Shown: positions 37,580 through 51,131 of the stretch, piece after piece
How positions within the stretch are numbered: the first letter of the stretch is position 1
How the letters are laid out: the number at the start of each line of letters is the position of its first letter
Assembly (NCBI GenBank): GCA_040954595.2
Contig: CM082581.2
Location: forward strand, 9,548,001 to 9,612,000
DNA: 64,000 nucleotides
Origin: Balanoglossus misakiensis
Lineage: Eukaryota > Hemichordata
Direction: 5' to 3'
The notes under the pieces: model-generated
Databases searched by the model: none
What the model was told of the DNA's origin: nothing
The model's input: only the letters and a program-made list of their open reading frames with translations
Made by a program: the position numbers and the translations under genes

Positions 37580-40164
37580 TGCGAAATGTTGCTGATCATA
37601 AGGGAGAGAGAAAATCAGTACTTGCCGATTATTAACACCGACCGCCTAACTCGTCTACGTGTCTTAAGCGTTGAAATTATCACGCTGAGGTTCCCCAGAT
37701 TCGTTGCTGTAATGTCTTCACTACATATAATACAGCTCGCGCATATTCAGTACATTCTCTGACGCAATCGTTGCTAACCTATCACCCGTCACCATCTGAT
37801 AAATCTCGGAGAATACGATACTATCGCGTGATTGGAGAGCTTGGAGCGACGTTGGCCTGCTCCAATACACCACCAAGAAAAATTATTCATTTCGAGAGCA
37901 CAGTAAGATTAGCGCAACTTGCTCGTCCACCTTCGTGTTCCCTAAAGCAGAGCCTGTCGATCTGGGCATGATATGAGATTTCTCGGATACATAAACGGGC
38001 CCTGTCCGCTTGTCACAAAAACTATAGTGCGCCTGTTCTTGGCACATTGACACATGTTCCATTTACCCTTCTGGTGTGTCTCTAATGATATTATCTAAAT
38101 GTAACACGCATTTGCGAAAGGTGAAGGATTCACACTGCCATTAAATTTCAATTTTTTATGGCTCGATTTCCTCCCCTAGAAATCGTGCACCTGTCAGAAG
38201 GATCAGTCCTTATTTATACATATCATGGGAACTTGAGACAGTCAAAGGTACCCACTATCCTGCAGTTGAAACATGAGCGCGTTCGCCAGTGATGAACGGG
38301 GATAACTGCAACAAAAGATGAAAACGATTGCACCTGCGCAAATGTTACAACTGTACAATTAAAGGAGCTACGTTTACTCCATCTCTGCCAAACAGCTTTG
38401 TGCAAAGTACAGTGCTCTAGTCGACCTAAATATTGTCAGTTCAATGCCTGTAACACATGATTCTTAATCTTGGGTGTTTCAAATTAACCCTAATCACACT
38501 TTTGAGAGTTAAAGCATGTATTTACCCTTTAAAGTGTTTATAAATCCCTATCAATTTCTTGTGGCATTTGCATCAAGTTTCTTGGACCATACACTTTCGT
38601 TTTGTTGTACATGTACGTGAAGTGGCACTTACTATAATAATGTTTACATGAATTGGCGATAAGGGAAGCTTTCCATTTTTTTCTGAAAGGTCACAAGCCG
38701 CACAATGTACAAACGAAGCAAATTATGTCAAATTAACGCAATATCTCAAAATCCAAATGGATGCCAGAACCCTGTAAACTCTAAGAAACATTCGCAGATG
38801 TTGTTGAATATCCACATTTTTTTTCATTCCGGAAGGACTATTTACAACCTCTACTACAAAAGAAATAACGGAAAGAGTATACTGTGTAGGCCAAACGACC
38901 CCATTACCGTTTGAAAGTGGACAGGATCTTACCAATTTCCCCGGCCATTGTCGCTATTCTCCTAAGGAAACGCGGGGGAACATTTGAACATTTTGATGCC
39001 ACATGTGTCACGTCGCGCAGGTTACTTAGGAAGAAGTGCGGATATGATTGCTGAAGAGCAACACCAGCGGATATGAGTATTTGTTCCTTCTGGCCTTCGT
39101 GGGTAGAGTTTGTCTGAGACATGCAAATCGCGACCACCGATGAATTTCCGAGAGTGAATCCTGCACTGTGCTGTGGAAACGAAGGTCGGCGCTCAAGCAA
39201 TTAAGGTAAAACCGCCGCGGCAGACAATAAACTTCAGGTCGATGCGCAGATAATAACCGATTCATGGCAAGGACGACAGGAAATCCAAACTAGAAAATAG
39301 AGGCAAAAAATTGGTTCGCTGATTTGACAATTCTTCAACCTGCAGCGATCAATAACAAGTAGTAAACGAACGTTTGATCTCCATGTACGGTCTATTATTT
39401 TTTATCATTGTTGGTGGGTGAGTTTTTTGCAAAATAAACAGATTCCTCGTGAAATTGATGTTTGTACATCGGAACTTGTCCAGTCAGGTTTTTGTTTTGG
39501 AAGATTGGCAGAAAATACAGTAATTTTTACATGCGTTTACGCTTTAACAGAAACAAACATCGCGAAATGAAAAAAAAATGCAAAGAGTAAAATTCCAGTG
39601 TTGTCATGACCCTGTAAAAATTATATCGGTGTAAACACACGGGGAAAATATACCCTGTGCCTTAAGTAATTCAAGCCGGGTTTACATAAAGCTGGCGCCA
39701 TAGATGATGCTGAAATCACCGCAAGACAAACACCGAGCCCAGTGGAAACCAGAGATTGGACGGACACAATGGTATAGCCGTGTGCCGGTATACCTCTGAT
39801 GATTAGTAAACATAATCGGACGGTGTATCCGCGAGACGATCGTTTACTTGCGGGTCTGTGGCAGCATTAGTATATGCTCAGCCGCAATAAACTCGTGTGT
39901 AAATACCTAAGCTGTAGCCTATTTGCGATGTACGCTACGACTTGCAATAATAGACCATGTGGTATATTCAACCCGTGGTGACTCATTTGAGATCAGTCTG
40001 TTTTAAGATTTCTTTATTGGTGTTTGCCGACATACGGGAACCAGGCGAGTGTTGAACCAATATTTTGGCTCCCATGGAGGGCCACGTTAAAGGAGTTACA
40101 ATAAATCACCAGTACGGTTAGATTTGAATACATAACAACGCCAAAGTTTACGCGATGACAGACT

Positions 40165-40177
40165 CCCCCCCCCCCCC
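40165..40177. repeat. Poly-C run, 13 bases
   Basis: Uninterrupted C homopolymer. Confidence 0.9.
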
Positions 40178-41032
40178 TGGCCCAGTACACGATCCGGTAA
40201 TTTCGTGAAAGGCTTCCTAAAACACCGCTGAATGCTAAATCTATGTTCGATTCTAGTCTTAGCTAGAATACCAGTGCAGACGGTCTTCAAACTGACTACC
40301 CACGTAAGCAGGAAGATGTTTTTAATAAAGTATATGTTGAATGCAGTGCCTGCGCTTCTCGTTTGCAGTGCTAGGTAGAACGCCGTCTGTTTGGCGGTTT
40401 TAATATCCCTTCCAAAGAAAGGTTACCCTAACTTACTTCATAGCACAAAAGACGGGGTACTAGACTAAGATGCTATCTGTGGGTGTTTACTCGCCAAAAT
40501 GACAAAGATCACGTTTTCTAGAGATATTGCAAATATTGAAGCGCACGCCATTATAAAAAGATAAACATTTGAATACTGCCATAGACCAAATATTCCCCAA
40601 AGCAAGAAGCTACTTATATGTTCCAGCCCCTTCAAATTTTACATACGATGCGACAGGTAGAATTCCAAAGACACACCGGGTACAAATGCTTGCTTCGAAC
40701 GGCCCATTTCTTTCGTGTGTCTGAAATTCAAAAGATCCTTAGGGTGCATCGGGCATCTGGAAACGATCATATAACGGGGCTTCTGGATATTTCGCTAGGA
40801 TTTTTATTGACCAAACACAGTAATAAAATTGCATTTTATGGGGGTCGAATTCGGAATCTGCTAAAGTCGGCACACAAACCCAATCGGCTAAGGTTGTTCA
40901 ATACCCGAGATGTTATACACAGTTTTAAAGTGCACTTTCCTCACACGGTTCTATAGCTCTATCAACCACGCATACTTCTATACAACTAAACACTGAAAAC
41001 CTTCAGGCAGATGCATTCAAAAATTAGTTTTT

Positions 41033-41362
41033 CTTCCAAATGATAGATGGTGATACATCCAAGGCGTGGACTGACATGCAATCACCCTCATACGACCTAG
41101 CCCTAAAATATGCCGCATATTTCGAAAATGTTTGCTTCCAAATGATAGAATATATTTCATCCAAGGCGTGTACTGACATGCACCTATTTGCCATCATCCT
41201 CATACATGTATGAACTAGCCCTAAAAGATGCCTCATATTTCGAAAACGTTTGCTTCCAAATGATAGACTATGATACATTACAAGGCGTGAACTGACATGC
41301 ACATATTTGCTATCACCTTTATACGACCTCGTCCTTTAAAGATACCTCATATTTCGAAAACC
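41033..41362. repeat. Three-copy tandem repeat, unit about 102-118 bp
   Basis: Units start at 41033, 41135 and 41253 with CTTCCAAATGATAGA. Each contains AAGGCGTG-N-ACTGACATGCA and ends near CATATTTCGAAAA. The copies differ by indels of about 16 bases (a CCTATTTGCCATCAT-like insert is missing from the first) and by scattered substitutions. Confidence 0.95.
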
Positions 41363-41737
41363 TCAGGAAAAACGTTCTTGTGGATGCTATTGATTATACT
41401 CGACATACTTGTGAACACGGATCCGGACAGAGATCAATCAACGGCGTCACATTTGAACGCCAAAGCGGAACACGATATCCGCCACTTTTAACGGAAGTTA
41501 CACGCCTTTCTGATAGAGGCGCAGGTAATAGGATTACCTGGCGGCAAAATGGCCGCCGTAGTACGTGTTAAACTACATCAGATCATTGGCGATTTTGACG
41601 CAGAGATTGTCTCTTTCGCTGTCCCTATCCAAGATTGCTTCGGTAACAGATTTTCAGAAAATTATACATGTACTTCCAAACCTTTCAATTCTGTGTTTTA
41701 TTAACAAAAAAAGAAAACGGGCTATTCACCGTGACTG

Positions 41738-41880
41738 TCTTTTTTTTTTAATTTTCTCCATTTTGTTAATTTTGAGATTGGCGGCCATTTTGAATTTCAA
41801 ATTTGAGACAATTTTGCTCTCTCATTCATAAATTTGCACAGAGAACTACTATTTGTATTCTCAATTTTAAGGAGAATAAT
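41738..41880 (-). repeat. Dispersed repeat family A, copy 3
   Basis: In reverse complement it reads AATTGAGAATACAAATAG, then GAGAGCAAAATTGTCTCAAA and TTCAAAATGGCCGCCAATCT, matching 455-590 over its full length. It is about 41 kb from copy 1 and inverted relative to it. Confidence 0.75.
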
Positions 41881-42094
41881 CTGCCAACTAAGCTTCTTTA
41901 TCGTAGAATTATTAGGGCCAAGAGTTCTGTACTCTAAACTCCTCGATCACAGCACTCTACTAAGTCTGGCACCAAGAATAGATAGGCCGCGTTTGCATGA
42001 TTGTAAATTTCATGAACGACGCAAACAGTAATATTTCTCTCGTTAATACGTTAATGTCTCGCGTTCACTCAACAGATTAGTTTCATATATCACT

Positions 42095-42622
42095 ATGGCG
42101 ATTACCCTACATGTTATTAAAGACTTATCTATAAAAAGAACTTTGTTGGAAATCGGGAAGGATCACAAGATTCGCTTTGTAGAATTAAATAACGAGGGGT
42201 TCTTTGCGTTGGCCGAAGCGTTGCAAACAGATCTCGGTACTTTCAATAATTTCAAGCCTAGAATTTCTCAACTTTTCGAAGGAGTCGTGTTTTTTCATGA
42301 TGGGAAAACTGTTAACATTCAGAGGTTTCGCCGACAATTACGTCATTGGTAAATGGGTGAAAAAGCTCAGACAAAAACAATACAAGCAACGGGGGAGACA
42401 ACTAAATACATTTACGTGTACATTTTAAAGCCCGTTTTTGTCAGAACAAGTTTTATCGTGACAAACGCTCGGAGTTATTTGCTACATTTTGTTACCATGG
42501 AGAAGTCAACGCAAGAAACTGCGTTTGGATTTAATTCAGAAAACTTGACTGACATGCAGCCATTCATCGAGTTACGCCAGAATATTCACCAAACTCCCTT
42601 CTGGGTATGGAAAACAAGTTAA
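42095..42622 (+). pseudogene. Two consecutive in-frame open reading frames split by one stop; possible decayed coding sequence
   Basis: An ATG-initiated frame of 85 codons (42095-42352) ends in TAA. The next codon is ATG and the same frame stays open for another 89 codons to 42622. The first part has a globular-looking composition (IKRTLLEIGKDHKIRFVELN, then GFFALAEALQTDLG). An alternative frame at 42204-42428 overlaps it. I recognise no family. It could be a remnant of a transposable element or gene, or a chance open frame. Confidence 0.2.
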
Positions 42623-43038
42623 AAGGATTTCTTGTATTCAGTATTGTACACCAATGACGTTTTCCAGATGGCAGCTTCAAAGCTTATCCAAAAAAATGTT
42701 ATACGGATGTGCTCATGCAATTGCGTAAAGTTACGATAATTACAACATCTAGAAAACAGGCTAGCGGGTTACACAATGCATGAATGGTTAACGGCTCATC
42801 TGTGTTTCTAGGCAGAAATGTTGCCATCATCGACATATTCACAGAGTGAGCAGCATGCCTTTCAACGTAGATAGAAACAGTGTGGCTCGTTTACACAAAG
42901 TTCGGCTCTTTCAAAAGACCACATATTGTTCATTTGGCATCTCCCTTTCACACGTTGAAAGTCATCTAGTTGAAATTGTCGCCTCTCGCGAAAGAATCGA
43001 TATCACATATGTCATGCCACAGTAGCAGCATATGCGTT

Positions 43039-43050
43039 GGGGGGGGGGGG
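43039..43050. repeat. Poly-G run, 12 bases
   Basis: Uninterrupted G homopolymer. Confidence 0.9.
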
Positions 43051-44499
43051 TGAAGCCATAAACACTTTCGCACTCAACAGAGTCACGGTCAGCGCGGTGG
43101 AGGCGTGTTTACACATTCTCTATCTGTGGTAACGGCGTATGCCAATTCAATCATCGGTGCCAATGCTGGGAAAAAAGATGGGGGAAGGCAGACGCCACCT
43201 TGTCTAATACCATTCCTAATGGAGAACTACCACCGGGTATTCAATTACATAGAAACTTTTAACGCGCGTGTGTACAATGTTTGGAGAAGGTAATATTCCA
43301 ATTTCGGTGCATATCCCCAAATGAACCCGTAGTTAGCTTGCGGCCCATTATCCTAAAGAACATTTACGAGTTTCTTAAATGTGCAACAGGCTCATCACCT
43401 TCAAACTGTGTAAGCTTCTTTCTTAGCGCAGACAGGATAACGGGAACATTCACCATATAATTGACTCGCTGTTTCAGATGGTAGATCGAGTCGAAGAAAC
43501 CGCGGTGGTAAAATGTCTGAGGGCTGCAGTGCTGTACTGTAAGTAACACTAACAAACTCAGGTAAGCGAGCCACATTTGACCCTCGGCGCGCAGTGACCT
43601 TACACATAACATTCACGATAAAAAATGTACCAATCGTGCTTGATTGTTACTACTGACTGTACATGGGGTATGTTCGCTGCATATGGACAGTGTTCACAAG
43701 TACAGTTTGCATGAAAGACATACCTGATGTGTTTGATAAAGTACGCTAATGCCAAGCCGATATCTTCTCTACTAATTGAACATCTCAGGTCACGCCGAGT
43801 GTTTAGGAGATGATGCGTAATATTCTGCAACGCTCTGCATTCGTGAGCTCGGGTCCGTCTGATGTCAACAAGTTCGCTGTAATGTATGCAAGTGTCTTCG
43901 CTACGGCGGGCACGTTGGCTCGTGACGTACACGTATAGGCAAATGTGTAGGGCGTAAATGCACCACCGATCCAATCGGAAGGCAGCTTTGTGCTGACGTC
44001 ATCACGAAATTTACGCTCGGAGCGAATTATGTGCAAAAAAGGACAGTTCGTGAACTTCAATCGATGGAGAGTTGAGTTCGCTTATCAAAAATTTGCCAAT
44101 ACTACTTAAAGATTATTTCATATCAAGCGGTTTAATATTTGTCTTCCAATTTAAGAATTTCGATGACGCATGTATCGTGAGCAAGGCAGATAAAGAGCTT
44201 TTGCGACTACCAGAGGCAGTGGTTCTAACACTGCATGAAAGCGTTATCTTTAGTCCGAGAAAGTGGGGCGTATGTAAATGACTTTGGTCCAGAAGTCTAT
44301 TTCAATAAAATGTATATAAAGTAACGTGATCTATCCGAAAAACTGAAAGATAAAAGTTTCAAACTAATTTTCTAAATGGGGGTTTATGTACGTTCATTAC
44401 TATGTATGAACCATTTGAATGATGTACAACTGACGAAAATGACGATAATACTATTGGGAGGCTTCACATCCAATATTTGCGTACTACTCGAATGGTCCA

Positions 44500-44608
44500 T
44501 GCATGAACAAAAATTTATGACCCAAATCGCCCGAACTTCAAATATGGAAAAAGCCATGCACGCATGAACAGAAATTTATGACTCAAACGCCTGAACTTTA
44601 AACATGCG
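44500..44608. repeat. 61-bp tandem duplication
   Basis: GCATGAACA(A/G)AAATTTATGA and about 25 following bases occur at 44501 and again at 44562, with a few substitutions. Confidence 0.9.
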
Positions 44609-45453
44609 TATTTGCGTTTCGATATGGTTTGTTAGCGCGCATCACTCTTGTCACGCGGGCTTGCTACTCTATACCTATACGGCTCATTTTCTTGTTTAAG
44701 CAACCTTTCTTTTCATGTTCAGCTATAGACAGTAGATCATGATATACTGCCAGGGGTTTATTTTTAGTTCTGTGACCAAATCTAATCCGAAGCCCAAATA
44801 ACACAGTCATATAATGATATCGCAAGGTCAATAGAACAAGTGTAAAATCTGGACAGTAATTTGTGATTCATCATATTTTTATGACTGAGAGGTCGGTCAT
44901 AAAAACGATGAAAGTCACACTCACTGTGCTCATAACCTATTCTACAATTCCTAGCATTAACAGGAAAATGGATTCAGTATCGAGTACGTTAGTGAAGTTT
45001 GCATTTTGAACATGGGACGCTGGAGGTACATGAATACATTCGTAAAGAAATCTTAACATAATGTGGTATGCTGCATTAAGTTGGTGAACTCCATCTGTAC
45101 AACTATCACCTGCTCATTGTGAACAAAAGTTGCCTTGCTGTGACGTAGACACTCGAATTTTCAGTGGGAATATATAATAAAGAAATGTAGTACGTCATTA
45201 TCGTGCATGACTACTCTTAATGCAATGCGATTGCGACAATCTGCAGATTGATGTCATAAGTGGCATTTACAGATTCCTAGCTGTTTCACCTTTCATTCGC
45301 GTGCGGTACGTACGAGGATGTCTACGGGAAGATTCTAAGCAGTTCATAATGTGGTGACGTTTGTCACCTTTCAATGTTAACTCACCACGTAATTAATAAA
45401 ATAAGTGCAAATGAAAATGTGAAGTCTGTCTATAGCAATATGACGTTTCCTGT

Positions 45454-45537
45454 GTGGATGGATGGATGGATCGATCGATCGGTGGGTGGGTGGGTGGGTG
45501 GGTGGGTGGATGGATGGACGGACGGATGGATCGATGG
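45454..45537. repeat. (GGAT/CGAT/GGGT)n tetranucleotide array
   Basis: About 84 bases of tetranucleotide units that change GGAT to CGAT to GGGT and back to GGAT, GGAC and GGAT. The symmetric order (GGGT in the middle) suggests expansion from within. Confidence 0.95.
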
Positions 45538-47817
45538 AAAAGGGAAAGTGATGAAACGCCATTTTAATTTCTTAACCAAAGAGTGGCCGCATTTTATAAC
45601 CCATCACATAACATCACACAGCAGTAAAACCTATAAGGTGGATTTGAAATGGCAACATGTGGTTTCTGTCTGCTTTATAGGTTATTTCCAAATTACATTT
45701 TCTATCCTATAAAATTTCATTCGATCCCCCGAATAGTATCTATTAACGTGTGGACATTTTTGTGCTTAATTACTTTTCAGATTAAACTGCAAATATTGCA
45801 TCAGGCGTGGTTTCACAAAAGATCCGGCCAGTTGTTTTTTATGACATAGAGAATTACACGTAGCTGAGCTGCGGAATCATCTGGCATTAACCCCGCCAAG
45901 TTGCTCTCTCTCTTGAAATCAGGCTTTGAATCAGAAATAAAACGACATTTGCTTTTTTCCTCTGTCTTCTTGAGATAATTATTCAAAAGTACATGTAGTT
46001 GGGTATCAGCCCCATCCGCAAGAAGAATAACGATCTGTAGAACTGTAGGCAACTTCATGAACGAGCGTGGCTCTGAAAGGAGATCATGGGTGCATTCGTG
46101 TTAAAATTCAAAGGTGAAAAATCAATGGTTTCCATGGATTTATTTTCTACGTTGCGGAATGCCATGATTGACGTTTCCGACAACCAACATTTTGTATAGC
46201 TAATCGTATAGGAATAACTGATGATGATGATTTATATGTTTATATGAATACCGCTCCAACAGGGCGATTAAAGCCAATAGATCGTTCCGAACATTAATAC
46301 AATGTACATGTATATGATTCGGGCGACGCTCTTTCTATATTCATGGGTATTTAGGCCTACTCTTTCAGATTCACATATCAATTGTAAGTGGCGGAAACGT
46401 GGCTCCCATGTGACCTTGAATTAGTGCAGCAATAAAGGGACCCCCGGGCTCCCCAATTACGATCCTTGAAATTAACTTTTATTCAATACGGTACAAAAAA
46501 ATGATTTGTGTCATATTGAAATCCCAAATCGATCGTCAACATGGCGTCCGAATAAAAGCAGAGATTGTGCGCAGTGCAGAGATAGGAAACTGATTGGGCG
46601 CATGTTGTGACAGCATAGACAGTACTCTACTGTCTATGGTGACAGCAACTTCAACAATGCGAATTGTCCTTTGCTATGTCTGCAAAGCCTCTTATACGCT
46701 GACTCGTAAGACCACAAATAGTGTGCACTTTCAAAGTCAGTGACCATCTGCATTGTATAATCAAATAATGGAATTGTACAACGGGCTGAGCCCTTGTACG
46801 GAAATAAATGAAACTCGGTTCAAATATTGAAACACTCCATGGTGCATGGGAATTTGTCTGCCGCATTACGTACGTCTCCAAGGAAACGAACCGTTCCCTG
46901 ATGAGCAGGAGATGGGTTAAGATACATGGAATGATTCCAGTGCACAGAAACTCAATACACTCTACAGAGATTACAGAAAAAAATCTTTCATTTGCAAGAA
47001 AACTTGAAAATTTACGTAGGAGTTGGTCTTGTTACCCGTAAACAATGTTCTGTCAAGTGGGTGGGACTATCCCATTACGCGGAAGTCTCATTTAAAAACA
47101 AGACGTACCCGTAAATGGCAGATAATACTATCGCAATTATCGAGTCTACGCCAACTGTCTGGTTTGTCGCGTATTGATTAATCGTGAGACAACAACGGAC
47201 CACGCATCGGGACTTATCAGCAGATTGGCTCACGATAGTTGGGGCTAAAAGAATCTTAATCGCCACATCTGTCTAGCTGTTTGCACAAGAAATATTACTT
47301 TCTGAATCTTGCGTTGACTTATTGCGACAAGTACGATAGTAACAATCGATTTGAGCTCCAACCGGCCAGATCGCCGCAGACCGAGCGTGAAATTAGAATT
47401 GATAACATCCGCAAATCCAGATTAGATTTATATCACTAACCACAAATGACGATATTATCCCTCGTAAACGTTCGAATCACCAGAAAGTGGTTTAATGGGA
47501 GCCATCGTTCTAAACCCTGACCCGTGGACGGTAATTTGAGATTGCTGCGGGAAGAGATTCGTCCAAGTTCTGTGGCTGAACCTGTCGCTGACTTCAGAGG
47601 CTGTCACATGACTACGGGCAACACGATTTTATCAATACCCAGGAAAAGTACTCCATGTATTTACGTGCCATAAATATCGACATAAACGGTCTGGTGAATA
47701 TTACAATCGATGGCAAATATCTGGAATAATTAAAGTTTTAAACTGAAATATTGATATATCAATACACCTATTTTCAACAATGTGACTTTTTTGCCTTCAG
47801 ATGTATTGATAGTCAAA

Positions 47818-47896
47818 TGTTCATGTCCTCCCGTATAAACTTCCTAGCCCACGCCAGATCTCGTGGGTTCTCGTGGAGTTAGGAAAATGGTCTATT
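47818..47896 (+). repeat. Dispersed repeat family C, copy 1
   Basis: ATGTCCTCCCGTATAAACTT, then CCTAGCCCACGCCAGATCTC and, after an 11-base insert, GAGTTAGGAAAATGGTCTATTG. The same order of blocks occurs at 57774-57836 inside ALDH18A1. Confidence 0.7.
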
Positions 47897-50800
47897 GAGA
47901 CCAGGCCTAATAGATATATGCACCTGTCACTGTAGGAGTTCCCGTCACATTACGGATGTCCCACACCCCATACGGGCTAAGCATTATCACCCAGGACTAA
48001 AAGCTCGTATATACTTGTATCAATCCTGGTCATCTCGTGATATGCCAGGTCATATTTACGGGGGAAAATATTCCATCGGGCACGACATCCTAATTCACAC
48101 ACTCCCCCACAACATTTCAAAAACACTCAAGAATTCAAGCGTCCCTCGCGGCGCCTATTCACTCCTATAATCAAGCGTCTAACATTGCATACCTGTAATA
48201 GATTCTCAATAAGCCCAGGTTGTTTGTCATTCTCTGTCTATTGACCGTAAACTGCAGGCAGGCAGGCTAGGAAATTTGCTTGCAAATTGGATCTCTCCCA
48301 TAAACTTGAAAAAAGCTGCCCAGAAAAGGTGAAAGTTAAGCCTGCCCAGATGATTACCTCATTAACTGTTCGACACTTTCTTTAATTCCCACGACGATTC
48401 GATGACGAAGTTCGTTTTATTGAAAATGCCGTTTCGTTTGAACCTGGCCTAGTGGTGGGTTACTCTGTGTGTGCACGGTCTAATCCCGTCCATGCAAAGT
48501 CCGTACGTTGGGAAAATTCGGAATGATTTTGCGTGATGCGCATGGTGGATGTAAGCGACCTCGTTCAAAGGGACAAAGTCACCCTATCTCTTATTTTGGT
48601 TTCTCTTGATAGATTATTTGTGTTGTTCTGCTCGCTGAAATATGCTCAATTACATGTACCAGCAGTCAGTGGTATTTTGTGTGTGTTTTCCAGTTGATCA
48701 AATTTCTTGAGTGGCGTGGATTCTTTTGTCTGGATAATGAAATTGTTGTTATCAGTTTGACGCAGTTAGCGAGTTATTTAAGAGGGGAGATGACGATAAT
48801 CGGATCCTCAGTACAATGTGAGTTCAGGAAATTTTCTATAAAGTGGGCGTGTCCATCAAGGTGATTATTTCGCACCAGTAACTGAACGAGTGTTGTGCAG
48901 ATTTGAGGAGATAGCTTTGGTCCAACAAGCACGTAAGGCTGCTTTCTACGAAAAAAAGTGCTATCAATACAGAAATCGGACGAAATGAACTTTGATTTTC
49001 ATCGGCAATTTATAGCAATTCTGAGATTGCCATCAAACCAGAACTTAAATTGTTTTTCTATATTAATGAAAAGATTGATTGACTACATTGAAACACGATA
49101 TTATTTGGGCCCAAACACAGTGCTAGTAATCAGAAAAAAGTAACCTCTTGAAATGTGCGTTATATATTCGTAAACTTCTGATGAAAATCCAATCAACCTT
49201 GAATTACTTGTTTTTTTTGACAAACCATTACTCCTTAAATCAACTTTTTACATGATGTCAAAAATATGTACCTATAACACACTTGTTTGAATATAATTTC
49301 ACAGTGGTTTAATTGTTGATGAATATCATGAACCTGATACTATAGGCGACTTTGGTTCTCATATTTCATCTAAACCATCTGGCCGTGAAGGGAATTCGAT
49401 TATATTTCTGCAATGGCAGAATAAAAGCGTCCTGAATTTCAATGTTGCTGACAGGCAACTCCATGGATGGGCGCTGACCTGTAATCTGATCCTCGGATAA
49501 GCCGATCCACTGTCTATCCACGTTTTCCAACTCAAATCGAATGCCCAGAGTAATTGGTATCTTGTACATCTATGATCAGTGGCAGTTCGCCTGCATGTCA
49601 ATACATGTACATGTAGTTACAGAATAATGAACGCCATATCAGGGAACTGGCTCAGGCGTGCAGACGCGCATCGTTGTAACCACCAGATAAATCCCAACGT
49701 TTTGAAATACATGTACAACTTATTTGAATAACGGAGATGACACCTTCCGCGAACAAAGCAGTAGCCTCTATGTGCTGACAAGCGCAGCGACCCATCGACC
49801 ACAACCCTTACTTTACTCGTCCCCATGGTAATTCACCATCCGCGCGCAAGTGAGCGCTTGAACCTGTCGACAGGTTTGACGGTCGTCCGACCTTCCCCTT
49901 AAAAGCTAACGTCTCCTGAAGCATTCCTTCCTTTTCCTTCCTGCAAACAAGCTGTGCTCGCAAGTGCTCGGAGCAATTTGCGTTCCACAATATCCACAGG
50001 TGATATGGAAACCTGCGTCGCGTCAGTACAGACTCTATAAGCTACTTTACCCTGAGTGTTCTCAGCGCTGGTCGCGGCAACACAATCAGACGCGGCCGAC
50101 GCCCCTCAATTCAAGGAGGATTAGCGCTAATGCGTAAATCGAGAAAACGTTTTGACATTTCGAGTCCTTTAACTCGCATCACAGAGAGGCGAGTAGACAC
50201 CCTGGACACTTCGCAGGGGAAAATTAACTGGAATGTAATGTACTCAACAGTTACCATTGGGAAAACCAAGCTGAGTGCTGTGTCCAATTATAAAAACCCC
50301 ACTCATATCAAAGGGTTTTGCATTAAGGTAATGGACTCTCTCAAGAGTTGTAAGATTTAAAAAAAAAATCTTCATACCAGATCAATCAAATACATGATGC
50401 ATTAACTCCGTGACAGCCAGTGTCCATTATTTCCTTGAATGACAGACAAAACCATGCTTAATTGTCTACAGGTCATTAATCATTACACAAGGTACAATCT
50501 TGGATAAACGTCTCCAATTAATATAAACTTAGTCAAAATGAAAAGATGAGAATAATGTGGTGACTGAACAAAATAAATAAATTGTGCAACTATAGTACGG
50601 GATTATTGGGACACAATGTGATTTACTATACCCTATCATTGTATGCCAACTTTGCAAACAGCGAATTATATATTGAGTACACACGCAGACAGAATTGATG
50701 TCATAGAGCATGGATTACCTGGGAAGAAATAAATTAGCATTTAGATTTGAAATGTTACAACTCAATACAGACAGATAATTTGATACCCAACAGACAAGTT

Positions 50801-51125
50801 CCAAACTCACCGTAATGTCACGACTCACACCAATTATCACATTGTCACTCTCCTGTGGGTGGTAATTATAGTAAAACCCAATTACTAATTCTCTTAGCGA
50901 AGTGTCTGGATGAAAGTCAAGAATAGGTGCACTGAAATGTCACCCTCACACCCCATATACTTCGTGATAATTGGACTGTTTCCAGTGATGCGAAGGACAC
51001 TCAGCCACAGGGAGAAAAAAGTCTGATCACACTGGCCTCAACATTGCAGGAGCAAAATGGATGTACCTCAAAACAAACACAACTGCAGAATGACATTCAA
51101 GTACAAGGATTGACAATGGTTTGAT

Positions 51126-51131
51126 TTTATT
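51126..51131 (-). promoter_or_regulatory. Candidate polyadenylation signal of ALDH18A1
   Basis: First canonical AATAAA on the minus strand after the ALDH18A1 stop, about 690 bases downstream. Weaker variants occur nearer, for example CATAAA near 51455. The transcript end is therefore uncertain. Confidence 0.25.

Larger units (their letters stand above)
30434..51125. other. Intergenic region between the GPCR and ALDH18A1
   Basis: About 20.7 kb with no gene I can support. Open frames are short and not organised with splice sites or recognisable domains; the most protein-like is at 42095-42622. The region is rich in local duplications and low-complexity tracts, listed separately: a perfect hairpin (33844), a 180-bp duplication (37221), a three-copy repeat (41033), a dispersed repeat copy (41738), a 61-bp duplication (44500) and a GGAT/GGGT array (45454). 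Since both genes point inward, transcription from each side would converge here. Confidence 0.6.

Noticed and set aside
43600-44060. Two overlapping minus-strand frames of 124 and 85 codons
   Set aside because: They are in different frames over the same DNA and neither resembles a protein family or ends at a usable splice site.
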